Source: Primulina eburnea
Taxonomy: Eukaryota; Streptophyta; Magnoliopsida; Lamiales; Gesneriaceae
Direction: 5' to 3'
NCBI RefSeq assembly: GCF_022965805.1
Contig: NC_133101.1
Span: 16,153,054-16,217,053, forward strand
Length of the DNA: 64,000 nucleotides
Shown one piece after another: positions 10,614 to 21,844 of the stretch. The notes under the pieces are model-generated. The model was not told where the DNA came from and ran no database searches. It worked only from the letters and a program-made list of their open reading frames with translations. Each line of letters begins with the position of its first letter. The first letter of the stretch is position 1. Both the position numbers and the translations under genes were made by a program.

Positions 10614-12804
10614 TAAAAGAAATTTCGTCCTCGAAATTCGCTTATCCTCGATACACAAAAATTTAAACTCTTAGTTATAGAATCCGAATAATCCACGCTT
10701 CCGATGCGCTACTCTGATAAGATAAATATTAAGCTGTCCTTACGTCTCCTCAATCCTAAATAAATTTGTCTATCAAAGTCCTCGTTTGTGAATCGCAACT
10801 TAAAACAACTTATGGTGACTTAGTTCTATTCAACTATAGCCCCGAATTTTTGACTTATCCCGCAGTTTCTCATACTAGAGATGGATGTCTAAACTTATCG
10901 CACCTTACTTTTCTTATACTATACTCGTAATATTCATCGACTTATTATATTAGCATTTAGACAGTTCAACTTAGGAAACCTTAGTACCAAAATTTACTGA
11001 TCGACTACTATTCTCAGTAGAACGCTTAAAGGTTACACCTTATTTCACCCTCATAGTAGTATTAGCCTAAAATCCTTGAATCGAATCTTTATTTTACGGC
11101 ACTAAACTTACGTAACTTATTATTTACAAGTGCATCCCAGGTGTGAAATCGTTGTAAATCTTAAACATCGAATAGCGTTAATCCATAAAACTCAATTATA
11201 CAACATCGCCCTTCTACCTTAATAATAACACTTCTAGCATCAATTACCTGCTCACTATCCTCTTTCCAATTACAATCTAGTTGAGGCCTAGGACTCTGAA
11301 CTTCCTCCTTGGAACAAGTGTCGCATTCTTATGTATCCTTAATGCTTACTTAATAAAATTAATAAGCTAGCCCATGGTAGCATTAGACTAACTTTAATAA
11401 ATCAATTTTACTTATAACCCATAGAATTCTAGAATCTCCATATCAAGCTTTTAGATTCCTTACTTGATAAAAAAAATCTTAATATTCATCAATTGATAAC
11501 TTATATTGAACACAACTAATTCCCTTTTGTTTTTATTTCACTCAAAATTTCCGTATGAACAAATATCCCATAAATTTGAAATTCAAACTTATCTAATCCA
11601 AATAGCTTTGAATAAAATAATCCCAATACACATATCCGTTTAGCCCCAAGTTTGTTAATGACTTCCAAAATTTCTCAAGACAAAGGTGACTACCTCACCT
11701 CTTACGTGCGTCAACCAATTAAACTAACCATCATCGTACCCAACTTTCTTAAAAATTTTAAATTCTCACGAGGTATAATCTAAACTGTTAAGATCATGAC
11801 TAAAATTTGTGACACATCAAACTTATGTTCCCAAAAATTTACTAACTCAATTTTTATCCTTATAACTTAACTAACCGATCAAATTTACCTTAAATCGTCA
11901 TCACTTCAAATTCTTAATTTACCACAACATTATTTCACTAACGCTTAAATTTTCACGCCTAAGATTGATTCATCCTATGATGTCCTTAGTTACCCTTCAT
12001 TATAATATTATAACTCAAATATCTAAATATTCTATATCTCATTCGAGCCTAAATAACCGAAAATTCATACTATTCAAACCGTTCAATTCTCACTTACTAC
12101 CAAATAAGTTCTCAAATTTCTTAAAATTGTAAAATTAATTCTTACTTTCCTCAAATATCGTCCAATTTTTTTTTTTTTTTTTAATCTCGAAATTCCACAA
12201 TTACTCATTATTCCTCAGTGTTCCCAATTTCATTTTATAGATTTCCCGCATCATAAGATTCAATAGTCTTAAGTTTATTAAACCAAAAATTAATTCTCAT
12301 AATTAATCTTACATTTCCATAGATACATAAAATCTACAAATTGTACATTTATAATCCTAAAGATTGTCGTAGTCTTCAAATCGCTATTGCTTATATGAAA
12401 TCCTCAAAAATTTACTCGACTAGCAACCAAGAACCATTAATAATTTCTTAGAAATTCTACAAGTCTCAACAGCATTCATAATTTCAAGATTAACTTATAA
12501 CCCATAAAGAGGACATCAACAATACTGAACTAAAAATTAATATAGTCAAATCATTTTCAACCTCTACTAAAGCCCAATATTCGAATTCTTAGACATGTCC
12601 AATTCCAAACGTACCCAACATGCATAATTCCATAATTTATTTTAACTGAATACTGAAATACTGAATGTCTGGAAGCATGCTGACAAAATAAATTCATGCT
12701 TTAAATAATTGCTGAACAAAATGCTGAACTGAAAACTTACAGACCGAAGACGTGGCTTCGTGAGCTTCTCGCAGTCAGTAGTAGTGAAACCCTATACAGA
12801 ACCA

Positions 12805-12818
12805 CCGCTCTGATACCA
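12805..12818 (-). other. Primer-binding site of element E (initiator tRNA-Met type)
   Basis: The minus strand reads TGGTATCAGAGCGG two bases after the 5' LTR end at 12821. TGGTATCAGAGC is complementary to the 3' end of plant initiator tRNA-Met. It fixes the element orientation as minus. Confidence 0.9.
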
Positions 12819-12820
12819 AT

Positions 12821-15800
12821 TGTAAAAGCCCTAAAACTTCTCGGTTTAAAATTTTGCGGAAAATTAAAAATTTTCTTTTTAAATGAACTTAAATGGCCTT
12901 ACTCATAAAATCCACTGATGAATCGAGTTCAATGTTTAAAATAAAAACAGCGGAAGAAATTAATTGTTTTCCAACAACAACAATTCAAAATGTTCGATGA
13001 CTGATAAAAATTAGTTTGCGGAATAAAATAAACACTGCTGCACTGAGGTCCTCGGGTGCCACTACTGCCGACCCAAGCTAGCTCACTGGTCCCCGCCCTC
13101 GGCCCTGGCCTCATCAGTACCTACAACAATCAAGTCTAGTGAGTCTAAAGACTCAGCATGCATATGTCGCAGGTAACGAGTAAAAATCTGAAGTAAAATA
13201 TGCATGGGATAAAATATCATGCCATGAGACATGCTGAAAATAATCGGTACTGAGCAATTATAATACGTGCATGCGGAACTGATAATCACAGTAAAAATAA
13301 TTGCTCCTTGGAGCCTGTACTGAAATAACTGATATAATTTTCTGTTGAGATTATGTTTTACGCCTGTGGCCACTGCACTAAGCTGAACTGATCGGTAACT
13401 GACTACCGGGGAGCCTGAAACTGAGCTGGCGGTCACTGAAGACCCGATGGTACCAACCTGAACTGAGCGGTCACTGAAGACCCGATGGTACCAACCTGAA
13501 CTGAGCGGTCACTGGCGACCGTATAAATAATACTCCCACATAGTGAATGCACCACAAGCCATATCGCATAAATCTCAAAAATAATCATTTTCTGTTTTCA
13601 TGCACGTAAAATAATTAACTGGCGATAATGAAAATATCCTGAAATTTTACCAACTGGAATGGATTGGATCGTCCCCAGGCTCGCTGCAACCTAACTGTGT
13701 CATGTAAAATATGCAATGGACTAAACTTGGCCAACTATGCAATTTACGATCAAAAGATGTGACTATGACGCCTAATGACTTTGTATTTAATCATGACTCC
13801 GAACCAACCTGAACCGACACTGAACCGACATATAGTCATGATTAAAATATTCTTAAAATACTGAAATAATGCTCCTAAAATGATGGGGTCGAAATTTAGG
13901 TGAAATGGAGGCCCAAACAAGAAACGCTCTTTCGAGAGTCAATTTGGCACATCGCACCGTAAATTCTCGTACGGCCTCAAAAATGATCCGAATCACAAAC
14001 GGTCAAAAACATGACCTTCCTAACTCAATGGGGCACTGTCCAGTCCAAGGCCATGGGCTAAAAGCCAACCGAGAACTCAAACGACGCCTCTGAACAGCAG
14101 CATACTTGCTGTCAAAAATACAGCAGCTGCGCACTTGTTCGTCTTGGGTTGGTTTCGAGTCTATCGGCCATTGGGGCGTGCACAACCGACCAGAGACCCT
14201 TACCAACATCCTAAGGAATGATTTGAACCATGGCTAAGGGCCCTAGGCCAGCCAAGATTCGCACATTCCAACAACCAACCGAAAATTCCTACCCGAGAAC
14301 AAAAATCTGCACGTCGGGCTCTTGTTTTGCTGTCATGGATCGTTCCCGTGGTCATTTGATTGACCAAGGCACGATCTAGACATCAAGGGGCAAGGTGTAA
14401 ACCATGGCTAAGGGCCATAGGCCAAACCAGATCCACACCAAGCCACAATAAAACGCAAACACACTTGCTGTCCAAAAACAAGGCCGAGGGGTGGGGGGAC
14501 TGTTCTTGTTTCGTGGGTTGTCTTGCGTCGTTCCAGTGGCCATTAATGGACCATGGCACGACCTAGACATCTTGGGGTGTGGTATGAACCGTGGCTATGG
14601 GCCATAGGCCAACCAAGATTCACACCAAGCATCCAAAACCAAAATGCATATGCTGAAATTTGAAGGGGGCCGAAGGGACATGGGGCTGTTGTGAGGTCTT
14701 TATTAAAAACCGATGATCCATGGACCAAGCCACCAAAAGGGCGACTTAGTCACGTCTTAGACATGCTAGGGAAGCAATCTAACCATGGCTATATGCCCTT
14801 GGGGCAGCCAAGATCAGATCCCTTCTCCTTGACAGCATAGCAGAATTTTCGAACCACATTTCAGCACCTGTGGAAGGTTGCTGTCCAAAACCGAATTCCA
14901 GCAAGCATGTGGACTGAAATAATGGACTAAAGTGATCCTAATCCATCCTAGAACATGTCTAGATATCGCCTTGGGAGCCTGGAGTCGAGCCATCCACCTG
15001 AAACATCACAACAAGTGAAACCGTAAAGCTGCTCAAGAACTCAAAAAAAATCTGCATGTGTTTCCTTAAAAATTCTGTGCTGTATTTCGTTTTTGGCATG
15101 GAAGGGTGATCATGAATCATGAAAATAATGTTAATATGACTTGATTGAGGTTTAGAAAAACATATGTACATGCCTGGATTTTTCGTTTGAAAGAAAACGA
15201 AAAGAACGAGACGTTACGACGCGGAGGAGTGGAGCGCTTTTCCTTCCTTCTTTTCTCTCTTGATGCACACGATTTTCCACCCTAAAGCTCTACTGAAAAC
15301 TCACGGTTCTAGATCTGAAAATGAGCTGCTGTTTTCGGTGATGGAGAGGGAAGAGGGTGGTTCTAGATATTGAGGGGAGATCCACAATAAAAGGGATAGG
15401 AAAGCAAGACCAAGTCTCCCCCTCCTTTCAAATTTGAAATGTTGTTGCTAGCAACAAATTGTTGGATGGATCTAGAATGCAAGTGACCGAAATATACCTT
15501 GGTTTAAAGGCTAGGATAAGCTCTAAATAATAATTAAATGGTGCTCCCAAAAATAAAAGATTATCCTACTAATTAATTAACCAAGAAAAGGTCAAAGGTG
15601 TTGAGTTGGCAATTGAGTTAGTGCATCTCCAAGGGGTGGCCGATTCTTGCAATTAAAAATGAAGGGGAATGTTAAATACTTAGTAAATCACTAACCTTTA
15701 AAAGCCTCACTAATCTTTTAATTAATTTAGTGAACTAATTCCTTAATTAAGAACTTAAATGAACTAATTTTTCTACTCACCTCAAATAATTAAAATAAAT

Positions 15801-16068
15801 CCTCAAACCTCCTTTTTAACTTAAATTAACTTACTTGCTAGCTAAATTAAATCCTGGAAATATTTTCTGAAATCTTAAATTTATCTCTAGACTCCAACTC
15901 CGGTCCGGGCTCACTAAAATAACTGAAATGCTAAAAATCAAACTACTAAACTGAAATAATAAAATAATTATCTTCGAGAAATGCATTTAAAATAATTATG
16001 CAATGAAGTCAATTTAAAAATCTAGAATTATGCATGGCTTATACGTAGACTGATTTACGGGTTCTACA
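12821..16068 (-). repeat. 5' LTR of element E
   Basis: A 3248-bp LTR, nearly identical to 7354-10600, starting TG on the minus strand at 16068 and ending CA at 12821. It includes the 38-bp repeats from 13429. It is followed on plus by ccacc (16069-16073), the second target duplication, and then the remaining start of LTR D up to 16189. Confidence 0.92.
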
Positions 16069-16189
16069 CCACCATTACTCATGCACTTACATTTCTTTTC
16101 AATTCCATGTCTTTTCTACTCCTCCGATAATCACATCAATTATCACCAGATCATTTCAGGTTATGGTGATTAAATTCTCGGGCCTTACA
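16069..16189 (-). repeat. Start of LTR D, separated by the E insertion
   Basis: The first 16069-16073 is the duplicated ccacc. From 16189 the minus strand reads TGTAAGGCCCGAGAATTTAA, matching the start of LTR G (TGTAATGCCCGGAAATTTAA). This joins to 7353 when element E is removed. Confidence 0.8.
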
Positions 16190-16877
16190 CATGTTGATAA
16201 TTGTATTCCCATCTTTGTGATGCCTTATCCATTTCTTGATAACCCACACCCTGGCCCCATTACAAACTTAACAAGTCCCTGTTGATTTTTGTTGTTTAGT
16301 CCGTGAGTAGTGGAAAATATATGCGTGGAAATTCTACTATACTTGCATCGACATATTACTTGAGTTATCTAGGGCGACTGAATTTGCATAAAACACGACA
16401 CTAGAAACAATATGAGACACACACACACATTCGCTTTCTTTTCAAGGGAATAATCTTGAGAATTTCAAGGTATGTCCTCATTCAATGGAAGTTAGTTATT
16501 GACTCTTTGAGCCTCAGCTCCTTGGAAAAAAATATTCGTCGTAGTTTGGTTCTTCCATTCCTCAGTTTATAACCTATTTTGCTCACCTTCGAGCAAAAGG
16601 TTAGCAATGGGGGTTGATAGAAGTCAAAAGTGCATGCTAAAATAGTCCATTTTAGTACCTTAGATGCATGAAATTTTTTATTCTTCCGTATTTTTATCCA
16701 AAATTCAAGTTTTTTAGCTTTCTGGCCTTTAGTCACATTTTTAATTTTTGTAGGAAAAAGGCGGAAATCGGAGCTCTGCAAAGACAATTATCAAGCGTGG
16801 GATTGAACACTTTTTGCCAAGGCGGGTGATTTTTCCCGTTCAGGAGGGGAAAAGATGCGGAATAAAGATGAGTCACG
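16190..16877. other. Unassigned DNA between element D and the nested block
   Basis: No protein family, LTR end or RNA gene is recognised. A 101-codon open frame on the minus strand (16482-16787) is Lys/Phe-rich with no visible domain, so I do not call it. This and 54201 onward are the two flanks of the copia A insertion and were once adjacent. Confidence 0.5.
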
Positions 16878-17981
16878 TGTTAGAATAGATGTCCTGCAAG
16901 CCAACTGTAGGCTAGGGATTTTATTGACTCAGTTGTAATTAAAAATATTTATTTTAATATAATTAATTATTTCATGGTTTATTATTTCTTTATATGTATA
17001 CCCATGTTATCAAACATAGATAAAGACTTTGATTATACTTTAATACAAATGAATCGTAATTCGATGTTGAAACTCCTTTGTAAACAGTGTATGATCTAAA
17101 TTCGTTCCTAGTCGATTCAGCCGCCTAAAACATGGATAAAGATCGCTTGAGCTCGAGACTAGCATCTGTGATGTTGTGTACTGTGTTTCTTGGTAAGGGC
17201 ATAGAGATGTCTAAACATGCAGATGGGTAGTCATATGATGATTATACCGAACAACCATCCCTCGGACTTTCCAAGTGGTTATAATTCATCGAGAGGATAA
17301 GTCCGTGGTTATGATTGTACACCATTAGTCCTTACGACCCGGGACAACACTGAGGCTCTATATTCTAGGGCTGTGCTTTCACTTGTTTACAGGCTCCAGG
17401 AGAGTCATCAGGTGGCGAGGTTGGGTACAGTTGCGACACATATAGGATCCAGTACATTGTAGTCGAGGATTCATTGCTCACCTATGGGTGTGGATATACT
17501 ATGTGATGTGATGAAATAATAGTGCGTAGAATCTTTGGCCAGAGTATGAGATGTACGTTAGAGAAGGAGTTCTCCAACCGTACATGTGATGCCACTATTT
17601 ATAGTTATCACATATTTATCGAATTAATATGCAACACTCGGTGAACCAATGGTTGCAGATTCGATCGGGATATATGAGATGAAGGGACCGTACTGTACGC
17701 TAATCATAATTGACTGGTTCTTGCATGCACTATCAGTGATACCTAGGGAATCATGGGACGATGCTACTAGACGCTCTTACCATGGTTCGATGGGTTTAAT
17801 CAGAAATATGATTTCTGACATTCTTATGATCAATCGTTGATACATAGAATGGGGAAATAAGGGTAAGCCCGAATAAAGAATTATGTTCTGAATCACAAGG
17901 AGTTGTGTTCCCACGGCTAGCTGTAATACTGAACCATTGAGGGTCACACAAGCACTGGATCTTTTGTTCCCGTTTAGAGAA

Positions 17982-18245
17982 TAAATTCAAATAGTTGAAT
18001 TTATATTATGACATAGTAAATTCAAGGAGTTGAATTTATGATAATTAAATTTTGGGAGAATAAATTAAAGGAGTTGAATTCATAAAATCTGAGAATTTAA
18101 TTTATTAAACTCAAAAGTTGAGTTTATTAAATATTAAATTTTGGAGGTGATAAAATTCAAATAGTTGAATTTATAATTTAAATAATAAATTCAAATGTTG
18201 AATTTAGAATTAATTTAATTTATTAGGCTCAAAAGTTGAGTTTAT
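17982..18245. repeat. Seven 19-22-bp inverted repeats upstream of the copia A TATA box
   Basis: Dyads of the form taaattcaa-(3-4)-ttgaattta start near 17982, 18017, 18061, 18105, 18152, 18186 and 18226. Two of them (18105 and 18226) read ctcaa...ttgag, where both arms changed together so pairing is kept. The same set is in the 3' LTR at about 53302-53572. Confidence 0.85.
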
Positions 18246-18426
18246 TAAACATTAAATTGAATATAGTGAGTAGTGTGCTTAATGGGTTTGTAAGAGTACA
18301 AGTCCAACATACTAAATAATTAAAGTTCATAATGGACCTTGATTGATTAATTAAACTAGTTGGAATATCTCAATTAATTAATAAAGCTCATTAATGTTAA
18401 TTATGAATGTTAGATCATGGCTTAAT

Positions 18427-18434
18427 TATAAATA
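18427..18434 (+). promoter_or_regulatory. TATA box of copia A LTR
   Basis: tataaata in the context cttaattataaataagtg, about 180 bp after the last dyad. The 3' LTR keeps it at 53747-53754. It is likely the core promoter, with transcription starting about 30 bp downstream. Confidence 0.65.
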
Positions 18435-18882
18435 AGTGTAATCAAACCATAACCCTAGCCTGCACACCTTGGAATTTTCGAAAATTTCTTCTCCTCCAAC
18501 TCCAAAAATTCGGCCACTCCTCCTTGGGAAAAAGTTTGAGCCGTCTCTAAAACTTTGATCTCTAACGTAAAATCTCTTCTAAATTTTCTAGTACAATTTA
18601 GAAGATGATCAAACCATCTAGTCGTGGACTTAATTAGAAGAATAAACAAAGGAGCTTTTGAAGAAAGTTCGTAGGGATTCATCAAGAGCTAGATCCGTAA
18701 TACCAGATTAGTTGGAGTCAAGTGATTTAATCACCAAATGTATAATATTCTAAGGCCCTATGAATGTTTATTCTTAAAACCATACAAGTGCCCAAACAAA
18801 AACATATTTTGATTGCCAAAATAAAATAAAAATTTTTAAACTTTCGCTGCTTTTGGGGCACGAGAAAACTGAGATCCAACAG

Positions 18883-18896
18883 TGGTATGTGAGCCA
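18883..18896 (+). other. Degenerate primer-binding site of copia A
   Basis: tggtatgtgagcca follows the LTR after one base. It resembles the initiator tRNA-Met complement TGGTATCAGAGCC with changes in the middle. Copia C has a different variant at 42026. Confidence 0.6.
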
Positions 18897-19022
18897 AGGT
18901 TTTTCTAAATCGTATGGTTTTTATATTGAATAATTTATTTCCAACCACATAGGAAAATTTTTCAAAAAATTATAGCACCATAAAAATTTTATTTTTTCAG
19001 AAAAAAAAAATTCGGATCTGCC

Positions 19023-19240
19023 CAGAACTGTTCCGGGTAGAGCGAGCGCAGGGCTGCGTGTGCAGAGACGCGTAGCATGCGCGCGTAGTGCGGCGCAGCT
19101 GAGCCGCCCTGACGAGCGCATCGTGCGGAGCGTCCTCACGCCACCCGCCGCCCCGCGCGCCTTTGCGCGCCCTGCGCCCACAGGAGTGTTGCCACTGCCC
19201 GAAACATTCGGGCAGCTCAGGCGACCGCCCGGGGTGTCTT
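19023..19240. other. GC-rich island in the copia A leader
   Basis: About 220 bp very rich in gcgc/cgcg steps, in otherwise AT-rich DNA. Copia C carries an unrelated GC-rich repeat block (42148-42246) in the equivalent place. Open frames on both strands simply follow base composition. Confidence 0.75.
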
Positions 19241-19933
19241 GAGAAGCGTGCTGGATGATGGGCTTGAATTGTTTGGGCATAGGGTGTAATTTTCTGATTT
19301 TTCAAACTTTTGGGCAAAATTGATATTTTTGAAAATTGGTTCAATTTTTATTTTTGAAAAGTTAATAATTTTCTTGTAAAATAAATAATTAGAATATGAT
19401 TTTAATTATTTATAGTAAAATGAGTTTTACAAGAAATCAATTATTATTAATTTAACTGGAAATTAAATAAAGGATTTTATTTAATTTATTAAATTTTTAA
19501 TAATTGTGGTGATTAGTGATAACATTATTAGATATATGATTTATCAATTAATTAAATTTGTTTAATTAAATTGATGTTAATATTTGATATTAAATGTATG
19601 AAAGATGAGCGAGAGCCTTGACCAATGTGTTAGGTGTATGTTAGGATATTTTACTATTTTTATTCATTTTGTTAATATTTAATATTATTAAAGTGGGCTT
19701 AGTTTATGGCCCGTTCCCACCCCCATGAGATGTATTCCTTAGGGCATCCGCATTGGTTGGTGTTATAACACCCACCACCTCATCAAAAATTGTAGGGTCC
19801 ACATGTCACATACACATTAGATTAACACATCTATTCTCCCACATTCATTTTAGGGTTTATTTTAAAAATAATTTAAATTTTAAAAATTATTTCAAAAATA
19901 ATTTTAAAAAAAACGTTTGCAAAACTAACTCAA

Positions 19934-19996
19934 TCCGCGCTTACGAAGATTGGACGCTGCTCACGTGGAGCAGCGTCCGCACTTTGTAAGCGCGGA
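19934..19996. repeat. Imperfect 29-bp-arm hairpin within the PIF/Harbinger element
   Basis: Arms 19934-19962 and 19968-19996 pair at 25 of 29 positions around a 5-nt loop. The stem is GC-rich (ggacgctgctc at the loop end). If transcribed it would form a small-RNA-precursor-like stem; that use is not shown. Confidence 0.75.
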
Positions 19997-20013
19997 CAGT
20001 TTTTGCGAAGGAA

Positions 20014-20120
20014 TTTAGCGACGGAATATATATTCAAACCGTCGCTAAAATTGATTTAGCGACAGTTTGTACAGACCGTCGCTAAAATTGGATCAGCGAT
20101 AGATTTACAACCGTCGCTAT
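20014..20120. repeat. Three gcgacgg hairpins, first cluster
   Basis: Units at 20014-20049, 20055-20086 and about 20093-20120 have arms tttagcgacgg and ccgtcgctaaa. The first is a perfect 11-bp-arm, 36-bp module. Related hairpins occur at 20714-20745 and 20744-20777 near the other end of the element. Confidence 0.85.
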
Positions 20121-20713
20121 ACCGAAATTTTGCTATTTCCATTTACGTCGTACATTGCACGCTAATAATAGCATATACATGTATGCCGTGGATAATCTTG
20201 AACTTTCAACGGCTTGCATCTTTGCAGCATGCAATGTGCGCTGCGAAAAACCATTTTTGTTGTAGTGAAGACATTGAAAAAAACAGACAAAAAATCATCA
20301 TGAAATAAGTTTTTTCAGGAACCTCTATTATTCAATCTGGTTTTTTCAGTGAGTCAGGGATGGCTGACTTTAGTTTGTTTGGCTAGCAGGATTTTCGACC
20401 AAGACGGAGTCTGAAAATCCTGCTCACTTAAAAATTATAGTCTACTTTTTTATGAACAATATTAAATGTACTACCAATATATTGTTAGAATTTAAATATA
20501 TTCACACTCATTATTTGTAGGTCCCGCTGTCCCCACTCATTCATCTTACTCTTACTTTAAATTAAATATATTCACTTTCAAATTTAATTTATAATTATTT
20601 TTTAATTTATTTTAATTTCCGAATTTTTTTTTAAATCATAAAAATTTGAAATTTAAACCAATACATTAAATAACATTAAATAAGGAAAATTCATCACTTG
20701 TGTGGGGCCCACA

Positions 20714-20777
20714 TTAAGCGACGGTTTTTAAAAATCCGTCGCAAATAGCGACGGGTGTTCATAAACCGTCGCTAATT
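20714..20777. repeat. Two gcgacgg hairpins, second cluster
   Basis: Two further hairpins with arms taagcgacgg/ccgtcgc and aatagcgacgg/ccgtcgctaatt lie side by side near the right terminus, mirroring the left cluster. Confidence 0.85.
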
Positions 20778-21372
20778 ATCGAATTTTTTTAAAAAAAAAA
20801 ACTGACAGAGGGGCGTTCATACACACCCTCTCTCATGTGAGTGGGCGTTATAACACCCATTTAACACCCAATGTGGGTGCTCTTATGTGCCATGGCTATT
20901 TAAATGTAATTATTAAAAATAGTGGGAGATCAAGACTGGAAGATGGTGAGCCCGATGAACAAGATGAAGACATGTAAAATATTTGAAGCTCTTGTAATAG
21001 TTGCATTTGCATCCCTGCATTCACCAAGGTTTTAGAACTGGATTCATGTATGGCTTACATGAATCTAATAGTGTTGGCGATCGATCATCTTTATTTATTG
21101 TTGAATTTCATATTATGATATATACAATATATAGTAATATGCATGTATGTATATTATTAAATAATATATTTGCATGAATCCGGCAAACATACAAACATGG
21201 CACGCGATTTTTAAATTAAAGTTATGAGAAAATTTTAAAATTATAATCCCTCATTTTGAATATGATTCAAAATTTATATCAAACCGAAAAAATAAAAATT
21301 AAAAGTGTATAATTTTTCTTTGCCTTGCATCAACCGTGGTTGCATGTTGATCGCTACCCGCGGACAGTGTCT

Positions 21373-21655
21373 GGCTCATATTATTGGGGAGGCATGGACG
21401 CCGGAAAGCTGTGACTTCCACCGGACATATGATGTGAATTGAGTGAAAATCCCATGACTTCGGCTCATATTATTGGGGGAACTCATGGCGACCGTCTACT
21501 GCAATTCAATATTGATGGGTTGGTTTGACACGCGAAAATAAACGTCGTCTTATTATTGGGTCCTTATTAAACGTGCGGCAAAACACGCGGAGGTTGCATA
21601 GAGATGGAATTGGATTCTACCTTTTAGAAATTATAATTGGCTGATATTATTCGGG
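21373..21655 (+). repeat. Four leader motifs (tattattgggg) at ~90-bp spacing, copia A
   Basis: ggctcatattattgggg starts at 21373 and 21462. Variants start at 21548 (tcttattattgggtcc) and 21639 (ggctgatattattcggg). Copia C has the same four in the same order at 43340, 43430, 43516 and 43612. Confidence 0.8.
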
Positions 21656-21844
21656 ATTATAATTTGCTAATTGGACTCTACGTGCCCACTAAGGAAATGC
21701 GATTTCTTTTTTTCATTAGAAGGTGGTGTAAATGTCAAAATAGTGGGAGGAAAATTTATAAAATGAAATCCATATTTTATATCTTAGAATTATTTTAAAA
21801 TTATCAGTAACCATTATCTGTTTTTCATTTTCAGTATATTTACG

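Larger units (their letters stand above)
10601..12820 (-). other. Noncoding interior of element E
   Basis: This 2220-bp AT-rich interior has no open frame of recognisable function in either direction. Next to the 3' LTR the minus strand reads aatttcgaggacgaaatttc followed by a purine run, which resembles the extreme 3' end of gypsy pol genes (an -FEDEISFK- like tail). This suggests derivation from an autonomous gypsy element by loss of its coding region. Confidence 0.75.
7354..16068 (-). mobile_element. Non-autonomous LARD-like LTR retrotransposon E, structurally complete
   Basis: Two near-identical 3.25-kb direct repeats flank a 2.2-kb interior. Both ends carry TG...CA and the element is bounded by the 5-bp duplication ccacc. 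Orientation is minus: a primer site TGGTATCAGAGCGG lies inside the right LTR and a purine tract (ccttcccccctt on plus) inside the left one. The interior has no gag, protease, RT or integrase, so it must have moved using proteins of another element. The few differences between the LTRs imply a recent insertion, into LTR D. A relative lies at 60949-64000. Confidence 0.92.
2767..16189 (-). mobile_element. Minus-strand Ty3/gypsy element D, 3' truncated, carrying nested element E
   Basis: On the minus strand the order is LTR (from 16189), gag, zinc knuckles, protease, then fragments of the RT-integrase part before truncation at about 2766. The LTR starts TGTAAGGCCCGAG on the minus strand and is homologous along its length to solo LTR G (50932-52759), for example near the ends (5160-5260 versus 52660-52745). 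Element E is inserted within this LTR. No 3' LTR is seen, so the target duplication cannot be checked. Confidence 0.8.
16878..18881 (+). repeat. 5' LTR of copia A
   Basis: A 2004-bp LTR from TGTTAGAATAG to GAGATCCAACA. It matches the three joined 3' pieces. It contains seven short inverted repeats at 17982-18245 and a TATA box at 18427. Small open frames such as 17649-17840 have a near-identical copy in the 3' LTR (52968-53159) and are taken as noncoding. Confidence 0.9.
19742..20882. mobile_element. PIF/Harbinger-like non-autonomous DNA transposon
   Basis: A 1141-bp insertion flanked by tta at 19739-19741 and 20883-20885. The ends are inverted: GGGCATCCGCATTGG on the left and, reversed, GAGCACCCACATTGG on the right, with a further shared gtgttataac block. 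The homologous leader of copia C (around 42845) lacks it, which gives an empty site. A 3-bp TTA duplication with such ends is typical of PIF/Harbinger. No transposase is encoded. Inside are one long hairpin and five gcgacgg hairpins. Confidence 0.8.
18897..21844 (+). other. Long 5' leader of copia A
   Basis: About 1.8 kb of leader (excluding the PIF/Harbinger insertion) separates the primer site from gag. It aligns piecewise with the leader of copia C (42040-43820). It holds a GC-rich island (19023-19240) and four copies of a motif around tattattgggg spaced about 90 bp apart (21373-21655). No protein-coding gene is supported; the Ala/Arg/Pro-rich open frames over the GC island are composition artefacts. 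Confidence 0.7.

Noticed and set aside
13083..13436. 117-codon frame duplicated at 7616-7969, and other frames shared by both E LTRs
   Set aside because: The duplication follows from the LTRs being copies; no protein family is recognised and the frames are not kept in the more diverged LTR Z.
16482..16787. 101-codon minus-strand frame in the unassigned region
   Set aside because: Low-complexity Lys/Phe-rich translation, no motif, AT-rich DNA where such frames arise by chance.
19060..19344. Ala/Arg/Pro-rich frames on both strands over the GC island
   Set aside because: Present in three overlapping frames at once, as expected from GC-rich composition without stops.
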